NCBI RefSeq assembly: GCF_001499965.1
Contig: NZ_LQIT01000023.1
Location: forward strand, 124,001 to 188,000
DNA: 64,000 bases
DNA from: Mycobacterium sp. GA-2829
GTDB taxonomy: Bacteria > Actinomycetota > Actinomycetes > Mycobacteriales > Mycobacteriaceae
Direction of reading: 5' to 3'
Translations under genes and position numbers: made by a program
In this document: positions 51,775 to 61,983 of the stretch, piece after piece
Position numbering within the stretch: position 1 is the stretch's first letter
Layout of the letters: the number at the start of each line of letters is the position of its first letter
The notes under the pieces: generated by a model
Told to the model about the DNA's origin: nothing
What the model saw: the letters and a program-made list of their open reading frames with translations, nothing else
The model's database searches: none

Positions 51775-54366
51775 CTAACCGGTTTTGAGCCGGATCTTCC
51801 AGCGAACGAAGCTCAGATACCCGGCGCACAGCGCGCCGAGCATCGCCATGTCGAACCACCAGGCCGAGCCGGTGTGCTCCCAGTGCGAGTCCTTGGGGGT
51901 CAGCGGACCCGGGACCAGCTTGATCAGATCGATCGTCGACGCCGAGGCGGCGAAGCCCCACCGCGCCGGGGTGAACCAGGACAGCTGGTCGAGCACGAGC
52001 CGATCGGTGACCGGGATCATGCCGCCGGAGAACACCAACTGGCTCATCACCGCCACCACCAGCAGCGGCATGATCTGCTCGTTGGACTTCGCCAGCGCCG
52101 ACAGCGCCAAACCGACCATCGCGGCGGTCACCGTCGTCGCACCCATGACCACGAACAACTCCGCCGTCGGGCTGAGGAACGTCAACGCGCCCTGGGTGGG
52201 GGCACCCTTACCGGCGATCGTGATCGCGGTGACGATCGAGGACTGCAGAATCGCGAACACCGCGTAGATGCAGACCTTCGCGAACAGGTACGCCGTCGTC
52301 GACAGACCAACGGCCTGCTCGCGCCGGAAGATCGCCCGTTCGCCGATCAGGTCGCGCACCGTCAGCGCGGTGCCCATGAAGATCGCACCGACGTTGAGCA
52401 GCACCAGGATCTGACCGGGTTCGTTGGGTGCGTCGCCCATCGGGTCCGGGATCCCGAAGCCGACGGTGCCGGGCACCGACAGCGACAGCACGCCCATGAT
52501 GAACGGCAGCAGCGCCAGGAACACGAAGTAGCCGCGGTCGGAGATGATCAGCCGCATCTGGCGCCGCGCGATGGTCGAGAACTGCCGGCGCAGACTCGTC
52601 TTCGACGGTGCGCCGAGATCGCTTGGTTCGTCGTCGGAAGCTTGCTGATCCGTGGGCGGGGGCCCGTTGAGTGCGAGGAACCGCTGATTGGCGGCCTCGG
52701 GGTCGCTGGCCACCGAGCTGAAGATGTCGGCCCAGTTCGTGGTGCCCATCGCCCGGCCGATCTCGCTGGGCGGCCCGCAGAACGCGGTCTTGCCGCCGGG
52801 GGCCAGCAGCAGCACCTGATCGCACACGTCGAGATAGGTCAGCGAGTGCGTCACCACCAGCACGACGCGGCCGGCGTCGGCGAGCTGGCGCAGCATCGTC
52901 ATGACCTGCCGGTCCAGCGCCGGGTCCAGACCCGAGGTGGGCTCGTCGAGGATCAGCAGCGACGGGCCGGTCAGCAGCTCCAGCGCGACCGATGCGCGTT
53001 TGCGCTGGCCACCGGACAGTTTGTCGACGCGGGTCTCGAGGTGTTTGGTCATCTCGAGTTCCTCGAGGACCTGCATGACGACCTGCTCGCGGTCGGCCTT
53101 CGTGGTGTCCGGGGGCAGCCGCAGTTCGGCGGCGTACATCAGCGCCTGTTTGACGGTCAGCTGTCCGTGCACCACGTCGTCCTGCGGGACCATCCCGATC
53201 CGGGAGCGCAGCGAGGCGTACTCGGAGTGGATGTTGTGGCCCTCGAACGCCACCGAGCCCGCGGTCGGATGGGTGTAGCCGGCGACCAGCCGCGCGAACG
53301 TCGACTTGCCCGCACCGGACGGCCCGATCACCGCGGTCAGCGTTCCGGGGCGCGCGGTCAACGAGATGTTGTCGAGCAGGGTCTTGTTGTTCTCGATCGT
53401 CCATGTGATGGCGCGGACGTCGAGGCCGCCGGTGGCCGTCGCTGCTGCGGTCTCGGTGCGCCGCACCAGCGTGCCGCCCGAGAACACCAGGTCGACGTTG
53501 CCGATCGTGACGGTGTCGCCCTCACGCAGCAGTGCCGATTCGACTCGGGCGCCGTTGACGAACGTGCCGTTGATGCTGCGGGCGTCGACGATCTCGGTGC
53601 CGCCGGCCGCGGGGACCAGTGAGGCGTGGTGGCGGGAGGCCAGCACGTCGGGGATGACGATGTCGTTGTCGCTCGCGCGACCGATCTTGATCGCTCCGGC
53701 CGGCGCCTCCGGGGCCCGGCCAGGGCGCAGGATGCGCAGCATGCTCGTCGCGAGGTTCCCCGCGTCGGCGGACCGCGGCGCCGCCGTCGGCCCCATCCGG
53801 GTCACCGGCTCGAGCGCGGCCTGCTCCGACAGCGGCGGCACGGACATGGCGTGGCCTGCGGTGTGTGGCCGCGCCGGCGGGGGAGGTGGCGGCGCGTGGT
53901 GCGCCTGCGGCCCGGACGGATACACCGGCGGCTGCGCCCCGGTGGGGTAACGCGGCTGCGGCCGGGACGCCGGCGGCGCGCTCGGGGTCCAGCCGCCGGT
54001 CGCCGCGCGTGCGACGGGGACCGCGGTGGTCTGCGGCGGCCGCCCCGCCGAACCCTGATGGCGGCCGACCTCGAAGATCAGCTGCGGGCCGTCGGGGTTG
54101 CCGATGTTGAGGGTCTGCCCGTCGCGGATGTCCACCGCGGGGACGCGGCGGCCGTTGGCGAACATGCCGTTGAGGCTGCCGTTGTCGATCGCCACCCAGC
54201 GGCCTTGGTCGAAGCGCAGCACCAGGTGCGCGCGTGAGATCAGGGGGTGGGCGATACGGACGTCGGCCCGCAGATCGCGCCCGATGACAACGTCGTTGCC
54301 GGGGGCGAAACTGCGGGTGGATCCTTCGTACCGAACGGTCAGCGCAGGTGGGGACGGTCGGCTCAT
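51775..54366 (-). CDS. FHA-domain ABC transporter, ATPase fused to permease (Rv1747-like)
   Basis: This 863-residue protein has two FHA domains (about 9-100 and 225-300, with the VIGRDLRADVRIAHPLISRAH and SRHH motifs), a Pro-rich linker between them, an ABCG-type ATPase (Walker A GPSGAGKST, signature LSGGQRKRAS, Walker B LLILDEPTSGLD) and six C-terminal transmembrane segments. It matches Rv1747, a PknF-regulated exporter implicated in PIM export. The ATG at 54366 is 8 nt downstream of a TAGAGT -10-like element. Phosphothreonines for FHA binding would lie in the linker. It is not next to a pknF gene here. Confidence 0.93.
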   Translation of the reverse strand: MSRPSPPALTVRYEGSTRSFAPGNDVVIGRDLRADVRIAHPLISRAHLVLRFDQGRWVAIDNGSLNGMFANGRRVPAVDIRDGQTLNIGNPDGPQLIFEVGRHQGSAGRPPQTTAVPVARAATGGWTPSAPPASRPQPRYPTGAQPPVYPSGPQAHHAPPPPPPARPHTAGHAMSVPPLSEQAALEPVTRMGPTAAPRSADAGNLATSMLRILRPGRAPEAPAGAIKIGRASDNDIVIPDVLASRHHASLVPAAGGTEIVDARSINGTFVNGARVESALLREGDTVTIGNVDLVFSGGTLVRRTETAAATATGGLDVRAITWTIENNKTLLDNISLTARPGTLTAVIGPSGAGKSTFARLVAGYTHPTAGSVAFEGHNIHSEYASLRSRIGMVPQDDVVHGQLTVKQALMYAAELRLPPDTTKADREQVVMQVLEELEMTKHLETRVDKLSGGQRKRASVALELLTGPSLLILDEPTSGLDPALDRQVMTMLRQLADAGRVVLVVTHSLTYLDVCDQVLLLAPGGKTAFCGPPSEIGRAMGTTNWADIFSSVASDPEAANQRFLALNGPPPTDQQASDDEPSDLGAPSKTSLRRQFSTIARRQMRLIISDRGYFVFLALLPFIMGVLSLSVPGTVGFGIPDPMGDAPNEPGQILVLLNVGAIFMGTALTVRDLIGERAIFRREQAVGLSTTAYLFAKVCIYAVFAILQSSIVTAITIAGKGAPTQGALTFLSPTAELFVVMGATTVTAAMVGLALSALAKSNEQIMPLLVVAVMSQLVFSGGMIPVTDRLVLDQLSWFTPARWGFAASASTIDLIKLVPGPLTPKDSHWEHTGSAWWFDMAMLGALCAGYLSFVRWKIRLKTG

Positions 54367-54409
54367 CGGGACCAACTCTATAGGTAGGCCAGGAGATTCC
54401 GGCTGATCA

Positions 54410-55300
54410 TCACCTCGCGTCGGCGAGGCTCGGCACCGCGGCGTCGGGGTAGCGGTCATCGGGATCCCACACGTCCCACGTCTGCACACCCCAGAACACC
54501 GCGAACTCGGCGATCAGCGCCGCCTCGACGACGAAGACGCCGAACCGCACGTCGGCGAGCAGGAAGACGACCGCGAGCACCACCGTCGCCAGCATCACCG
54601 CGGCGATCGCGGCGTAGAACCGGGCCAGGCGGGTGCGATCGGCGGCGCGCGCGTAGCAGGCGTGATAGACCGCCACCAACACGATGCCGAGGAAGAAGGC
54701 GACTGCGGCGATGACGTGTGCGCGGTCCAGGAACCAGTCCCAGAACGACAGCAGCGCCCCGGCCACGACGAGCGCGAACAGCGCCTTGGGCAGCCACGGT
54801 TCGATGCGCAGCAGCACCCCGGCGATGCGTTTCCACAGCGAGGCGCAGTGGTCGGGTTCGGCGGTGGGCGGGTGCTGCCGCGGACGCCACTTCTGCAGGG
54901 CCACATAGAGTGCGCAGCCCGCGAGCGCGGCGACGAACAGGGCGGTGATGTTGTTGGCGACCGCGCCGTACGGGTCGGCCTCGGTCGGCAACCAGGGCTG
55001 GCACAGGCCGTCGGCGTCGGTGGGGATCAACGCGACGACGAACGCGAGGAAGCCCGAGAAGTTCAGCAGCGCGTCCTCACCGAGCCGGCTGCCCTGATAG
55101 GCGATCAGGCAGATCCCGGCGGCGCACAGCGCGGCGACGAACACCGCGTGGCTGCGGGTGTAGAAGAACGCGCTGATCGAACTCTGCAGACAGGTCTGCT
55201 GCCAGGTCAGGCCGACGGATACGGCCAGGAAGACGACCAGCGCGACCAGCCCGACTCGCACGTAGCGGTAGGTGACCATCGCGTCGTTGGTCGCCTCCAC
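54410..55300 (-). CDS. Multi-pass membrane protein of unknown function
   Basis: This 296-residue hydrophobic protein has about eight predicted membrane helices (first [18 protein letters not shown]). In the third/fourth-helix region it has [23 protein letters not shown], and the ending is acidic ([13 protein letters not shown]). It resembles Frag1/DUF998-type membrane proteins but has no decisive motif. The GTG at 55300 lies 4 nt after the stop of the OYE-family gene; an ATG at 55279 is an alternative. It is likely in one transcript with that gene. No function is assigned. Confidence 0.72.
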   Translation of the reverse strand: MEATNDAMVTYRYVRVGLVALVVFLAVSVGLTWQQTCLQSSISAFFYTRSHAVFVAALCAAGICLIAYQGSRLGEDALLNFSGFLAFVVALIPTDADGLCQPWLPTEADPYGAVANNITALFVAALAGCALYVALQKWRPRQHPPTAEPDHCASLWKRIAGVLLRIEPWLPKALFALVVAGALLSFWDWFLDRAHVIAAVAFFLGIVLVAVYHACYARAADRTRLARFYAAIAAVMLATVVLAVVFLLADVRFGVFVVEAALIAEFAVFWGVQTWDVWDPDDRYPDAAVPSLADAR

Positions 55301-55304
55301 GGCC

Positions 55305-56510
55305 TCACCCCAGTACGGGCAGCGAATCCGGGGCGCCGGTCACCACGCAGTAGGTGTGGCTGTAGATCGTGGCCATGCACTTGTTGCAGTGGGTACACGC
55401 CGAGCGGACCGACCCGCGCACATCCTCGGCCTGAATGCGTTGCAGCAGATCGGGTTCGGCGAGCAGGGCGCGACCCATCGCGACGAACTCGAACCCCTCG
55501 GCCATCGCGAGGTCCATGGTCTCGCGGTTGGTGATGCCCCCGAGCAGGATCAGCGGCATCGTCAGTTCGGCGCGGAACAGCCGGGCCTTGTCGAGCAGGA
55601 ACGCCTCGCGGTAGGGGTATTCGCGGAAGAACTTCTTACCGGTCATGCGGATGCCCCAGCTCAGCGGCGGTTTGAACGCGCCCGCGAACTCCTTGACCGG
55701 GGCGTCGCCGTGGAACAGGTAGAGCGGGTTGACCAGGGAGCTGCCGGCGGTGAGCTCCAGGGCGTCCAGCCCGCCGTCCTCCTCGAGCCACTTGGCGGTC
55801 TGCAGCGACTCCTCGAGCGGGATGCCCGCGCGGATGCCGTCGGTCATGTTGAGTTTCGCGGTCACCGCGATCTGGTTCCCGACCGCCTCGCGGACGGCCT
55901 GCACCACGCCGCGCGCGACCTTGGCGCGGTTCTCCAGCGACCCACCGAACTCGTCCTTGCGCTTGTTGATCAGTGGCGACAGAAACGAACTGGCGAGGTA
56001 GTTGTGGCCGAGGTGGATCTCGACGGCGTCGAAACCGGACTCGATCGCCAGGCGGGCGGCGTTGGCGTGCGCCGCGGTCACGTCGGCGATGTCCTCGCGG
56101 GTGGCCTTCTTGGCGAACCGCATCGACAGCGGGTTGAAGAACCGCACCGGCGCCAGCGCCTTCGCCTTGTTCGTGCGGGCGTTGGCGACCGGGCCGGCAT
56201 GGCCGATCTGCGCGCTGATCGCCGCGCCCTCGGAGTGCACGGCCTCGGTCAGGCGGCGCAGTCCGGGCACCGCCTCCGGACGCATCCAGATCTGCCAGCC
56301 GTCGGTGCGGCCGCCGGGCGCCACCGCGCAGTAGGCGACCGTGGTCATGCCCACGCCGCCGGCCGCGGGCAGCCGGTGATAGTGGATCAGATCATCGGTG
56401 ACCAGCGCGTTCGGCGTCGCCGCCTCGAACGTCGCGGCCTTGATGATGCGGTTGCGCAGCGTCACCGGGCCCAGCTTGGCCGGGGTGAACACATCGGGCG
56501 GGGTGTTCAT
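55305..56510 (-). CDS. NADH:flavin oxidoreductase/OYE-family protein with a C-terminal Cys cluster
   Basis: This 401-residue FMN TIM barrel of the old yellow enzyme family has [14 protein letters not shown], a [11 protein letters not shown]is-x-x-x segment, [19 protein letters not shown], and a C-terminal [14 protein letters not shown]. The end [17 protein letters not shown] carries four Cys resembling the 4Fe-4S site of dienoyl-CoA reductases, though without the second FAD domain. It probably reduces alpha/beta-unsaturated carbonyls. It is divergent from folD by 39 nt, so their promoters must overlap. Confidence 0.85.
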   Translation of the reverse strand: MNTPPDVFTPAKLGPVTLRNRIIKAATFEAATPNALVTDDLIHYHRLPAAGGVGMTTVAYCAVAPGGRTDGWQIWMRPEAVPGLRRLTEAVHSEGAAISAQIGHAGPVANARTNKAKALAPVRFFNPLSMRFAKKATREDIADVTAAHANAARLAIESGFDAVEIHLGHNYLASSFLSPLINKRKDEFGGSLENRAKVARGVVQAVREAVGNQIAVTAKLNMTDGIRAGIPLEESLQTAKWLEEDGGLDALELTAGSSLVNPLYLFHGDAPVKEFAGAFKPPLSWGIRMTGKKFFREYPYREAFLLDKARLFRAELTMPLILLGGITNRETMDLAMAEGFEFVAMGRALLAEPDLLQRIQAEDVRGSVRSACTHCNKCMATIYSHTYCVVTGAPDSLPVLG

Positions 56511-56549
56511 ACCCGAAGCCTGCCACACCGACGTGACAAACTGACTGAC

Positions 56550-57410
56550 GTGGGTGCGATAACGCTGGACGGTAAAGCCACGCGCGACGAGATCTTCGTC
56601 GACCTCAAGGAACGGGTGGCCGCGCTGACCGCGCAGGGCCGCACCCCGGGGCTGGGGACGGTGCTCGTCGGTGACGATCCGGGTTCGCACGCCTATGTCC
56701 GCGGGAAGCACTCCGACTGCGCGAAGGTCGGGATCAACTCGATCCGCCGCGACCTGCCCGCCGACATCAGCCAGGCCGAACTCGATGCGACGATCGACGA
56801 GCTCAACGCCAACCCGGAGTGCACCGGCTACATCGTGCAGCTCCCGCTGCCTCGGGGTCAGTTGGACGAGAACGCCGCCCTCGAACGCATCGACCCGGGT
56901 AAGGACGCCGACGGCCTGCATCCGACGAACCTGGGCCGGCTCGTGCTCAACGAACCCGCGCCGCTGCCGTGCACCCCGCGCGGGATCGTGCATCTGCTGC
57001 GGCGCTACGAGGTGGAGATAGCCGGGGCGCACGTGGTGGTGATCGGTCGCGGCGTGACGGTCGGCCGTCCGCTCGGACTGCTGCTGACCCGCCGGTCGGA
57101 GAACGCCACGGTCACGTTGTGCCACACCGCGACCCGACACCTGCCGCAGTTCACCCTCGAGGCCGACATCATCGTCGCCGCGGCGGGGGTGCCGCACATG
57201 GTGACCGCGGAGATGGTGAAGCCGGGTGCGGCGGTGATCGACGTCGGGGTCAGCCGCGACGACAACGGCAAGCTCGTCGGCGACGTCGCCCCCGATGTGT
57301 GGGATGTCGCGGGCCACGTGTCGCCCAACCCCGGCGGCGTCGGCCCGCTGACGCGCGCGTTCCTGCTGACGAACGTCGTCGAGCGCGCCGAGGTCCTCGC
57401 GCGCGGGTGA
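56550..57410 (+). CDS. folD: Bifunctional methylene-THF dehydrogenase/methenyl-THF cyclohydrolase FolD
   Basis: This 286-residue enzyme interconverts methylene-, methenyl- and formyl-tetrahydrofolate. It has [14 protein letters not shown] with the catalytic Lys, [22 protein letters not shown], and the NADP site [18 protein letters not shown], then [13 protein letters not shown]. It is nearly identical in pattern to M. tuberculosis FolD. The GTG at 56550 matches that start. The 3' end overlaps the DUF3017 gene by 4 nt (GTGA). Confidence 0.97.
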   Translation: MGAITLDGKATRDEIFVDLKERVAALTAQGRTPGLGTVLVGDDPGSHAYVRGKHSDCAKVGINSIRRDLPADISQAELDATIDELNANPECTGYIVQLPLPRGQLDENAALERIDPGKDADGLHPTNLGRLVLNEPAPLPCTPRGIVHLLRRYEVEIAGAHVVVIGRGVTVGRPLGLLLTRRSENATVTLCHTATRHLPQFTLEADIIVAAAGVPHMVTAEMVKPGAAVIDVGVSRDDNGKLVGDVAPDVWDVAGHVSPNPGGVGPLTRAFLLTNVVERAEVLARG

Positions 57411-57700
57411 CCGTCAAGGAGTTCGCCCGCAAGGTCTTCGCGGGACAGTGGCCGATCCTCGTGGTCGGCCTGATAGTCGTCGCCGCGTTCGGTCTGGTGA
57501 TCGCCGGCTACTGGCGGCGTGGTGCGCTGGTCCTCGCCGTGGGTGTGGGTGTTGCTGCGGCGCTGCGCATCTCGCTGCCCGACGAGCGGGCCGGGTTGCT
57601 GGTGGTGCGCAGCAGGATGGTCGACGTCGTCACGACCGCCACGGTCAGCGCGACGATGCTCTACGTCGCGTGGACGATCGACCCGCTCGGCACCAGCTAG
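57407..57700 (+). CDS. DUF3017 membrane protein (Rv3355c-like)
   Basis: This 97-residue protein has two to three membrane helices ([25 protein letters not shown], then two more in fragments) and an internal [17 protein letters not shown] loop. The family is always next to folD in actinobacteria, suggesting a linked but unknown role. It is translationally coupled to folD from the GTG at 57407. A long inverted repeat follows. Confidence 0.9.
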   Translation: MTVKEFARKVFAGQWPILVVGLIVVAAFGLVIAGYWRRGALVLAVGVGVAAALRISLPDERAGLLVVRSRMVDVVTTATVSATMLYVAWTIDPLGTS

Positions 57701-57714
57701 CCCCTTCTTCCCTT

Positions 57715-57777
57715 CGCCGAGCGTGAGCCCGCGCGCGAGAAATCGCGCGAAACTCGTGCACAGGCTCACGTTCGGCG
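57715..57777. repeat. Nested inverted repeat after the folD-DUF3017 operon
   Basis: The outer arms 57715-57729 and 57763-57777 pair over 15 bp with one G-U. An inner hairpin CGCGCGA gaaa TCGCGCG occupies 57732-57749. It begins 14 nt after the DUF3017 stop, so it is a probable terminator and belongs to the class of long intergenic palindromes in this window. Confidence 0.75.
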
Positions 57778-57941
57778 GGCGTTACACACTGTAAGCAGTC
57801 CGCACCGACTCGTGACTGAATGTCACTGCGGCTCGCACGCAACACAGGCCAGACTCATCAACGGATGGCGGCGCTGCCACCGAGGTCAGATCCTCGTGGC
57901 GTATCGCCACGACCGAGATCTTTTGACCGACAGGGGCTTCC

Positions 57942-60900
57942 GTGGACGTGCACTCCGCCCGTATCGACGCATTGAGCGGCGACGACATCGCCGTGGAACT
58001 GGCCCGCACCGAAGACGACGCCCGTCTGCGGTTCGTCCTCGCCGCCGCGCGGCCCGTACCGCTGCGGCGCATGCTTCCGGCGCTGCAGAGCATGGACCTC
58101 GAAGTCCTGCACGAACACACCACGTCAACCACCCGCCCCGACGGAACCCCGGTCCACGTCTACGATCTCGTGCTGCAGACCGGCCGCGAGGCCGCCGCCG
58201 GGTTCGCCAGGGACTGGCGCGAGACCGACCAGCGCATCCGCGAGACCTTCCACGCGATCTGGACCGGCCGCGCCGAGGCCGACAACTTCAACACCCTGGT
58301 GCCCGCGGCCGGCCTGACATGGCGGCAGGTGTGCGTACTGCGCAGCTACAGCCGCTACCTGCGCCAGTCGCCGATGCCGTACGGGCAGGGCCGCATCCAG
58401 AGCGTGCTGCTCGAACATCCGGCCGCCGCGCAGGCGGCCGTCGCGTTGTTCGAGGCGCGTTTCGGCGGCGGCGACCGCTCAGCGCACAGTCCGCAGCGCC
58501 AGGCCGAGATGGCAGACGCCGCAGAGGAATTGGCCGCGCAGATCGACCGCGTCGTACACATCGACGCCGACCGAATCCTGCGTGCCTACCGCAACCTCAT
58601 CGAGGCGACGGACCGCACGAACGCGTTCGCACCCGAGGCGTTGAGCGCCGCGGCGCCGTATCTGGTCCACAAGCTGCGCGCCCAGGACATCGACGAGTTG
58701 CCCCAGCCGCGGCCGCTGTCGGAGATCTTCGTCTACGCCCCGGACTTCGAGGGCGTTCACCTGCGCTTCGGTCTGGTGGCGCGCGGCGGGCTGCGCTGGT
58801 CCGACCGTCACGACGACTACCGCACCGAGGTGCTCGGCCTGGTCAAGGCCCAAGCGGTGAAGAACGCGGTGATCGTGCCCGTCGGCGCGAAGGGTGTGTT
58901 CGTCGTGCGGCCGACCCCGGGCACCGACCCGGCCGCCGCGCGCAGCCGGGGCCTGCGCTGCTACCGGCAGTTCATCTCGGCGCTGCTCGACGTCGTCGAC
59001 AGCGCCGCCCCCGGGACCACGCCCCCGCACAGCGGTGTGGTGTGCCACGACGACGCCGACCCATACCTCGTCGTCGCCGCCGACAAGGGCACCGCGACGT
59101 TCTCCGACACCGCCAACGCCGTCGCCACCCAGCGTGGCTACTGGCTCGGCGACGCCTTCGCCTCCGGCGGATCCGCGGGCTACGACCACAAGGCGATGGG
59201 CATCACCGCGCGCGGCGCGTGGGTCAGCGGCGACAGTCACCTCGCGACGCTGGGCATCGACCCCGACGAGGGCGAATACCGGGTGGTCGGCATCGGCGAC
59301 ATGAGCGGCGACGTGTTCGGCAACGGCATGCTGCTGCGCCGCGGCATCCGTCTGGTCGCCGCGTTCGACCACCGGCACATCTTCGTCGACCCCGACCCTG
59401 CCGGCGACCGCGCCCACCGCGAGCGGCAGCGGCTGTTCGACCTGCCCCGCTCTTCCTGGGACGACTACGACCGCGCGCTGATCAGCGCCGGCGGCGGGGT
59501 GTGGCCGCGCACCGCCAAGACCATCCCGGTCTCGGCGCAGATGCGCACCGCACTGGGCATCGCGGACGCGTCGGCCACGCTGACCCCCAACGAACTCATC
59601 AGCCACATCCTGCGGGCCCCGGTCGATCTGCTCTTCAACGGCGGCGTCGGCACCTACGTCAAGGCCTCCGACGAACAGCACTCCGACGTCGCCGACAAGG
59701 TCAACGACAGCCTGCGCGTCGACGCCGACCAGGTGCGCGCGCGGGTGATCGTCGAAGGCGGCAACCTCGGGGTGTCGCCACGGGGCCGCGTCGAATTCGC
59801 CCGCCGCGGCGGATGCGTGAACACCGACGCGATCGACAACGCGGCCGGCGTCGACTGCTCCGACCACGAGGTCAACATCAAGATCATGCTCGACGCCGCG
59901 GTGGGCGCGGACCTGCTGCCCCGCAGCGCCCGCAACGGGCTGCTCGCGGAAATGACCGACGAGGTCGCCGCCCTCGTGCTGGACAACAACCGCGCCCACA
60001 ACCGGCTGCTCGGCGACGCACAGTCCAACGCCGCCCAGATGGTCAGCGTGCACGCCAGGATGACCACCGACCTGGAGCGGCGGCGCGGCCTGCACCGCGA
60101 ACGCGAGATCATGCCCAGCGCACGAGAATTCGCCGAACTCGCCAAGGCGGGGGAGGGTCTGACGCGACCGCAGCTGGCGACGCTGATGGCCCACGTCAAA
60201 CTCGACCTCAAGGCCGATCTGCTCGCCCACGACGAGCTGGACGACCCGCATTTCGGCGACATGCTGCGTCGCTACTTCCCGGCCACCATGCGGCGGCGGC
60301 TCGGCGACCGGCTGCCCGACCATCCGCTGCGCCGGGAGATCGTGGCCACCGCGATCGTCAACCACATGCTCGCCACCTCCGGGCTGACCTTCGCGTTCCG
60401 GCTCGCCGAGGAGACGGGCGCGACGACGGGCGACATCGTGCGGGCACACGCGGTGGTGTCCGAGGTGTTCGACCTCGACGCGCTGTGGGCCGACGTCTAC
60501 GCCGCCGGCCTCCCGCCCGCGCTGACCAATGCACTGATCATCGAGGGCCGCAGACTCCTCGACCGGGCGGCGCGCTGGTTCCTGCTCAACCGGCCCGCAC
60601 CGTTGCAGATCGACTGCGAGACAACCCGGTTCACCCACCACGTCGCGACCCTGCGCGGCAAGCTCGGGGCGATGCTGCGCGGCAACGAACTGGCCGCGGT
60701 CACGCGGGCGCGCGAGGAGATGGTCGAGCAGGGTGTGCCGTCGGCGATCGCGGGGACCATCAGCGAATCCCTGTACGCGTTCAGCCTTCTCGACATCGTC
60801 GACCTGGCCCACCTGCACGACGAGGACGCCACGAAACTCGCGCACATCTATTTCGAGCTGTCCGACCACCTCGGGGTGGACACGCTGCTGCTCGCGGTGT

Positions 60901-61181
60901 CGTCGCTGCCGCGCGCAGGCCGCTGGCACTCACTCGCCCGGCTGGCATTGCGGGAGGACCTGTACCGCTCACTGCGGGGTCTCACCCTCGACGTGAGCCG
61001 TCGTGTGTATCCGGTCACCGACGACGTCAGCGTGGTCGAGGAGTTCGAGGCCTACAACCGGCCGCGACTGGAACGCGCCCGGCGCACGATGGAGGAGTTC
61101 CGCGGCATCGCCGAACCCGACCTCGCGGCGGTGTCGGTGGCCTCGGCGCAGCTGCGCCGGCTCACCACCACCCAGGCCTGA
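57942..61181 (+). CDS. gdh: NAD-dependent glutamate dehydrogenase, L_115-like (about 117 kDa)
   Basis: This 1079-residue protein carries the core of the large NAD-GDH family: YAPDFEGVHLRFGLVARGGLRWSDR-type substrate segment in pieces, VLGLVKAQAVKNAVIVPVGAKGVFVV, and the NAD domain with GDMSGDVFGNGMLL and LLFNGGVGTYVKAS. It converts glutamate to 2-oxoglutarate and ammonia. It lacks the long N-terminal ACT-containing region of the 180-kDa class (Rv2476c, about 1620 residues), so it fits the shorter L_115 class seen in some mycobacteria. The GTG at 57942 is the best start. The gene stands alone between two palindromes. Confidence 0.87.
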   Translation: MDVHSARIDALSGDDIAVELARTEDDARLRFVLAAARPVPLRRMLPALQSMDLEVLHEHTTSTTRPDGTPVHVYDLVLQTGREAAAGFARDWRETDQRIRETFHAIWTGRAEADNFNTLVPAAGLTWRQVCVLRSYSRYLRQSPMPYGQGRIQSVLLEHPAAAQAAVALFEARFGGGDRSAHSPQRQAEMADAAEELAAQIDRVVHIDADRILRAYRNLIEATDRTNAFAPEALSAAAPYLVHKLRAQDIDELPQPRPLSEIFVYAPDFEGVHLRFGLVARGGLRWSDRHDDYRTEVLGLVKAQAVKNAVIVPVGAKGVFVVRPTPGTDPAAARSRGLRCYRQFISALLDVVDSAAPGTTPPHSGVVCHDDADPYLVVAADKGTATFSDTANAVATQRGYWLGDAFASGGSAGYDHKAMGITARGAWVSGDSHLATLGIDPDEGEYRVVGIGDMSGDVFGNGMLLRRGIRLVAAFDHRHIFVDPDPAGDRAHRERQRLFDLPRSSWDDYDRALISAGGGVWPRTAKTIPVSAQMRTALGIADASATLTPNELISHILRAPVDLLFNGGVGTYVKASDEQHSDVADKVNDSLRVDADQVRARVIVEGGNLGVSPRGRVEFARRGGCVNTDAIDNAAGVDCSDHEVNIKIMLDAAVGADLLPRSARNGLLAEMTDEVAALVLDNNRAHNRLLGDAQSNAAQMVSVHARMTTDLERRRGLHREREIMPSAREFAELAKAGEGLTRPQLATLMAHVKLDLKADLLAHDELDDPHFGDMLRRYFPATMRRRLGDRLPDHPLRREIVATAIVNHMLATSGLTFAFRLAEETGATTGDIVRAHAVVSEVFDLDALWADVYAAGLPPALTNALIIEGRRLLDRAARWFLLNRPAPLQIDCETTRFTHHVATLRGKLGAMLRGNELAAVTRAREEMVEQGVPSAIAGTISESLYAFSLLDIVDLAHLHDEDATKLAHIYFELSDHLGVDTLLLAVSSLPRAGRWHSLARLALREDLYRSLRGLTLDVSRRVYPVTDDVSVVEEFEAYNRPRLERARRTMEEFRGIAEPDLAAVSVASAQLRRLTTTQA

Positions 61182-61187
61182 CCGCCC

Positions 61188-61241
61188 AGCGCACGGTTGT
61201 CGTACGCATCGCCCGAGAGGGTCCGGCAACAACCGTGCGCT
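61188..61241. repeat. Inverted repeat between gdh and the methyltransferase gene
   Basis: The perfect 13-bp arms AGCGCACGGTTGT (61188-61200) and its complement (61229-61241) flank a 28-nt loop. The stem continues outside after one mismatch. It lies between two convergent stop codons (61181 and 61252), consistent with a shared terminator. Confidence 0.75.
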
Positions 61242-61251
61242 CGGCGAAGGA

Positions 61252-61983
61252 TCAGGACAGCGTGGCCCGGATGCACACCGTGACGTACGGCAACGCCAGC
61301 CCCGTCGCGTTCACCAGCGCCGGATGGGTCGCGAGCAGTTCGCGGACCCGGTCCAGCGTGCGGGTCTGCACATCGGCGGGGGAGGTGATGCAGTAGCTGC
61401 GAGAGGCCACCAGATCGATGAGTGCCTGCGGTGTCAGGTAATTCGTCCACTCGACGTGGTGGCGTTCGATGCCGGTGAACGGCTTCGGCAGCGACACCCG
61501 ATCGGTGAACGGATCGTTCTCGTGGCCGATGATGCGGCCCAGATCCTTGACCCAGCCCATGCGTTCGTCGCGGGTGTTCCACACCAGCCCGAGCCGCCCG
61601 CCGGGCCGCAGCACCCGGGACACCTCCTTGATGGCGCGTTCGGGGTCGAACCAGTGCCAGGCCTGCGCGACGAGCACCGCGTCGACGCTGTCGTCGTCCA
61701 ACGGGATCTCCTCGGCCGTGCCGAGCAGCGCCGGGGTGTCGGGCAGCGACCCCGTCAGCACCTCGAGCATCTCGGGGATCGGGTCGACGGCGATGACGTC
61801 GAGGCCGCGTTCGACCAGCCGCGTGGTGAGCTTGCCGGTACCCGCACCGAGGTCGAGCACGGTGTGGGCGCCGCCGGGCAGCAGCCAGTCGATGGCTTCG
61901 GGCGGATACGACGGCCGGCCCCGCTCGTACGCCGCGGCCTGGGCGCCGAAGGACAGCGACGGGTCGGTCGACTCCTGGGTCAT
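61252..61983 (-). CDS. Class I SAM-dependent methyltransferase (Rv3342-like)
   Basis: This 243-residue protein has motif [20 protein letters not shown], motif [13 protein letters not shown], and a [27 protein letters not shown] region typical of methyltransferase type 11. The acceptor is unknown. It overlaps the metX gene by 4 nt (ATGA) and has the same strand as metX and metC, as Rv3342 does in M. tuberculosis, so it may be part of the methionine operon. Confidence 0.9.
   Translation of the reverse strand: MTQESTDPSLSFGAQAAAYERGRPSYPPEAIDWLLPGGAHTVLDLGAGTGKLTTRLVERGLDVIAVDPIPEMLEVLTGSLPDTPALLGTAEEIPLDDDSVDAVLVAQAWHWFDPERAIKEVSRVLRPGGRLGLVWNTRDERMGWVKDLGRIIGHENDPFTDRVSLPKPFTGIERHHVEWTNYLTPQALIDLVASRSYCITSPADVQTRTLDRVRELLATHPALVNATGLALPYVTVCIRATLS

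Noticed and set aside
51292..53622. A frame of 776 codons antisense to the FHA-ABC transporter gene
   Set aside because: Its His/Arg/Gln-rich composition, lack of motifs and mirrored third-position bias mark it as an antisense shadow of the transporter.
57812..61396. A reading frame of about 1190 codons on the plus strand overlapping gdh in another frame
   Set aside because: It is Arg/Pro-rich with no recognisable domain. The overlapping frame has clear NAD-GDH motifs. Long shadow frames are expected in DNA of this GC content.
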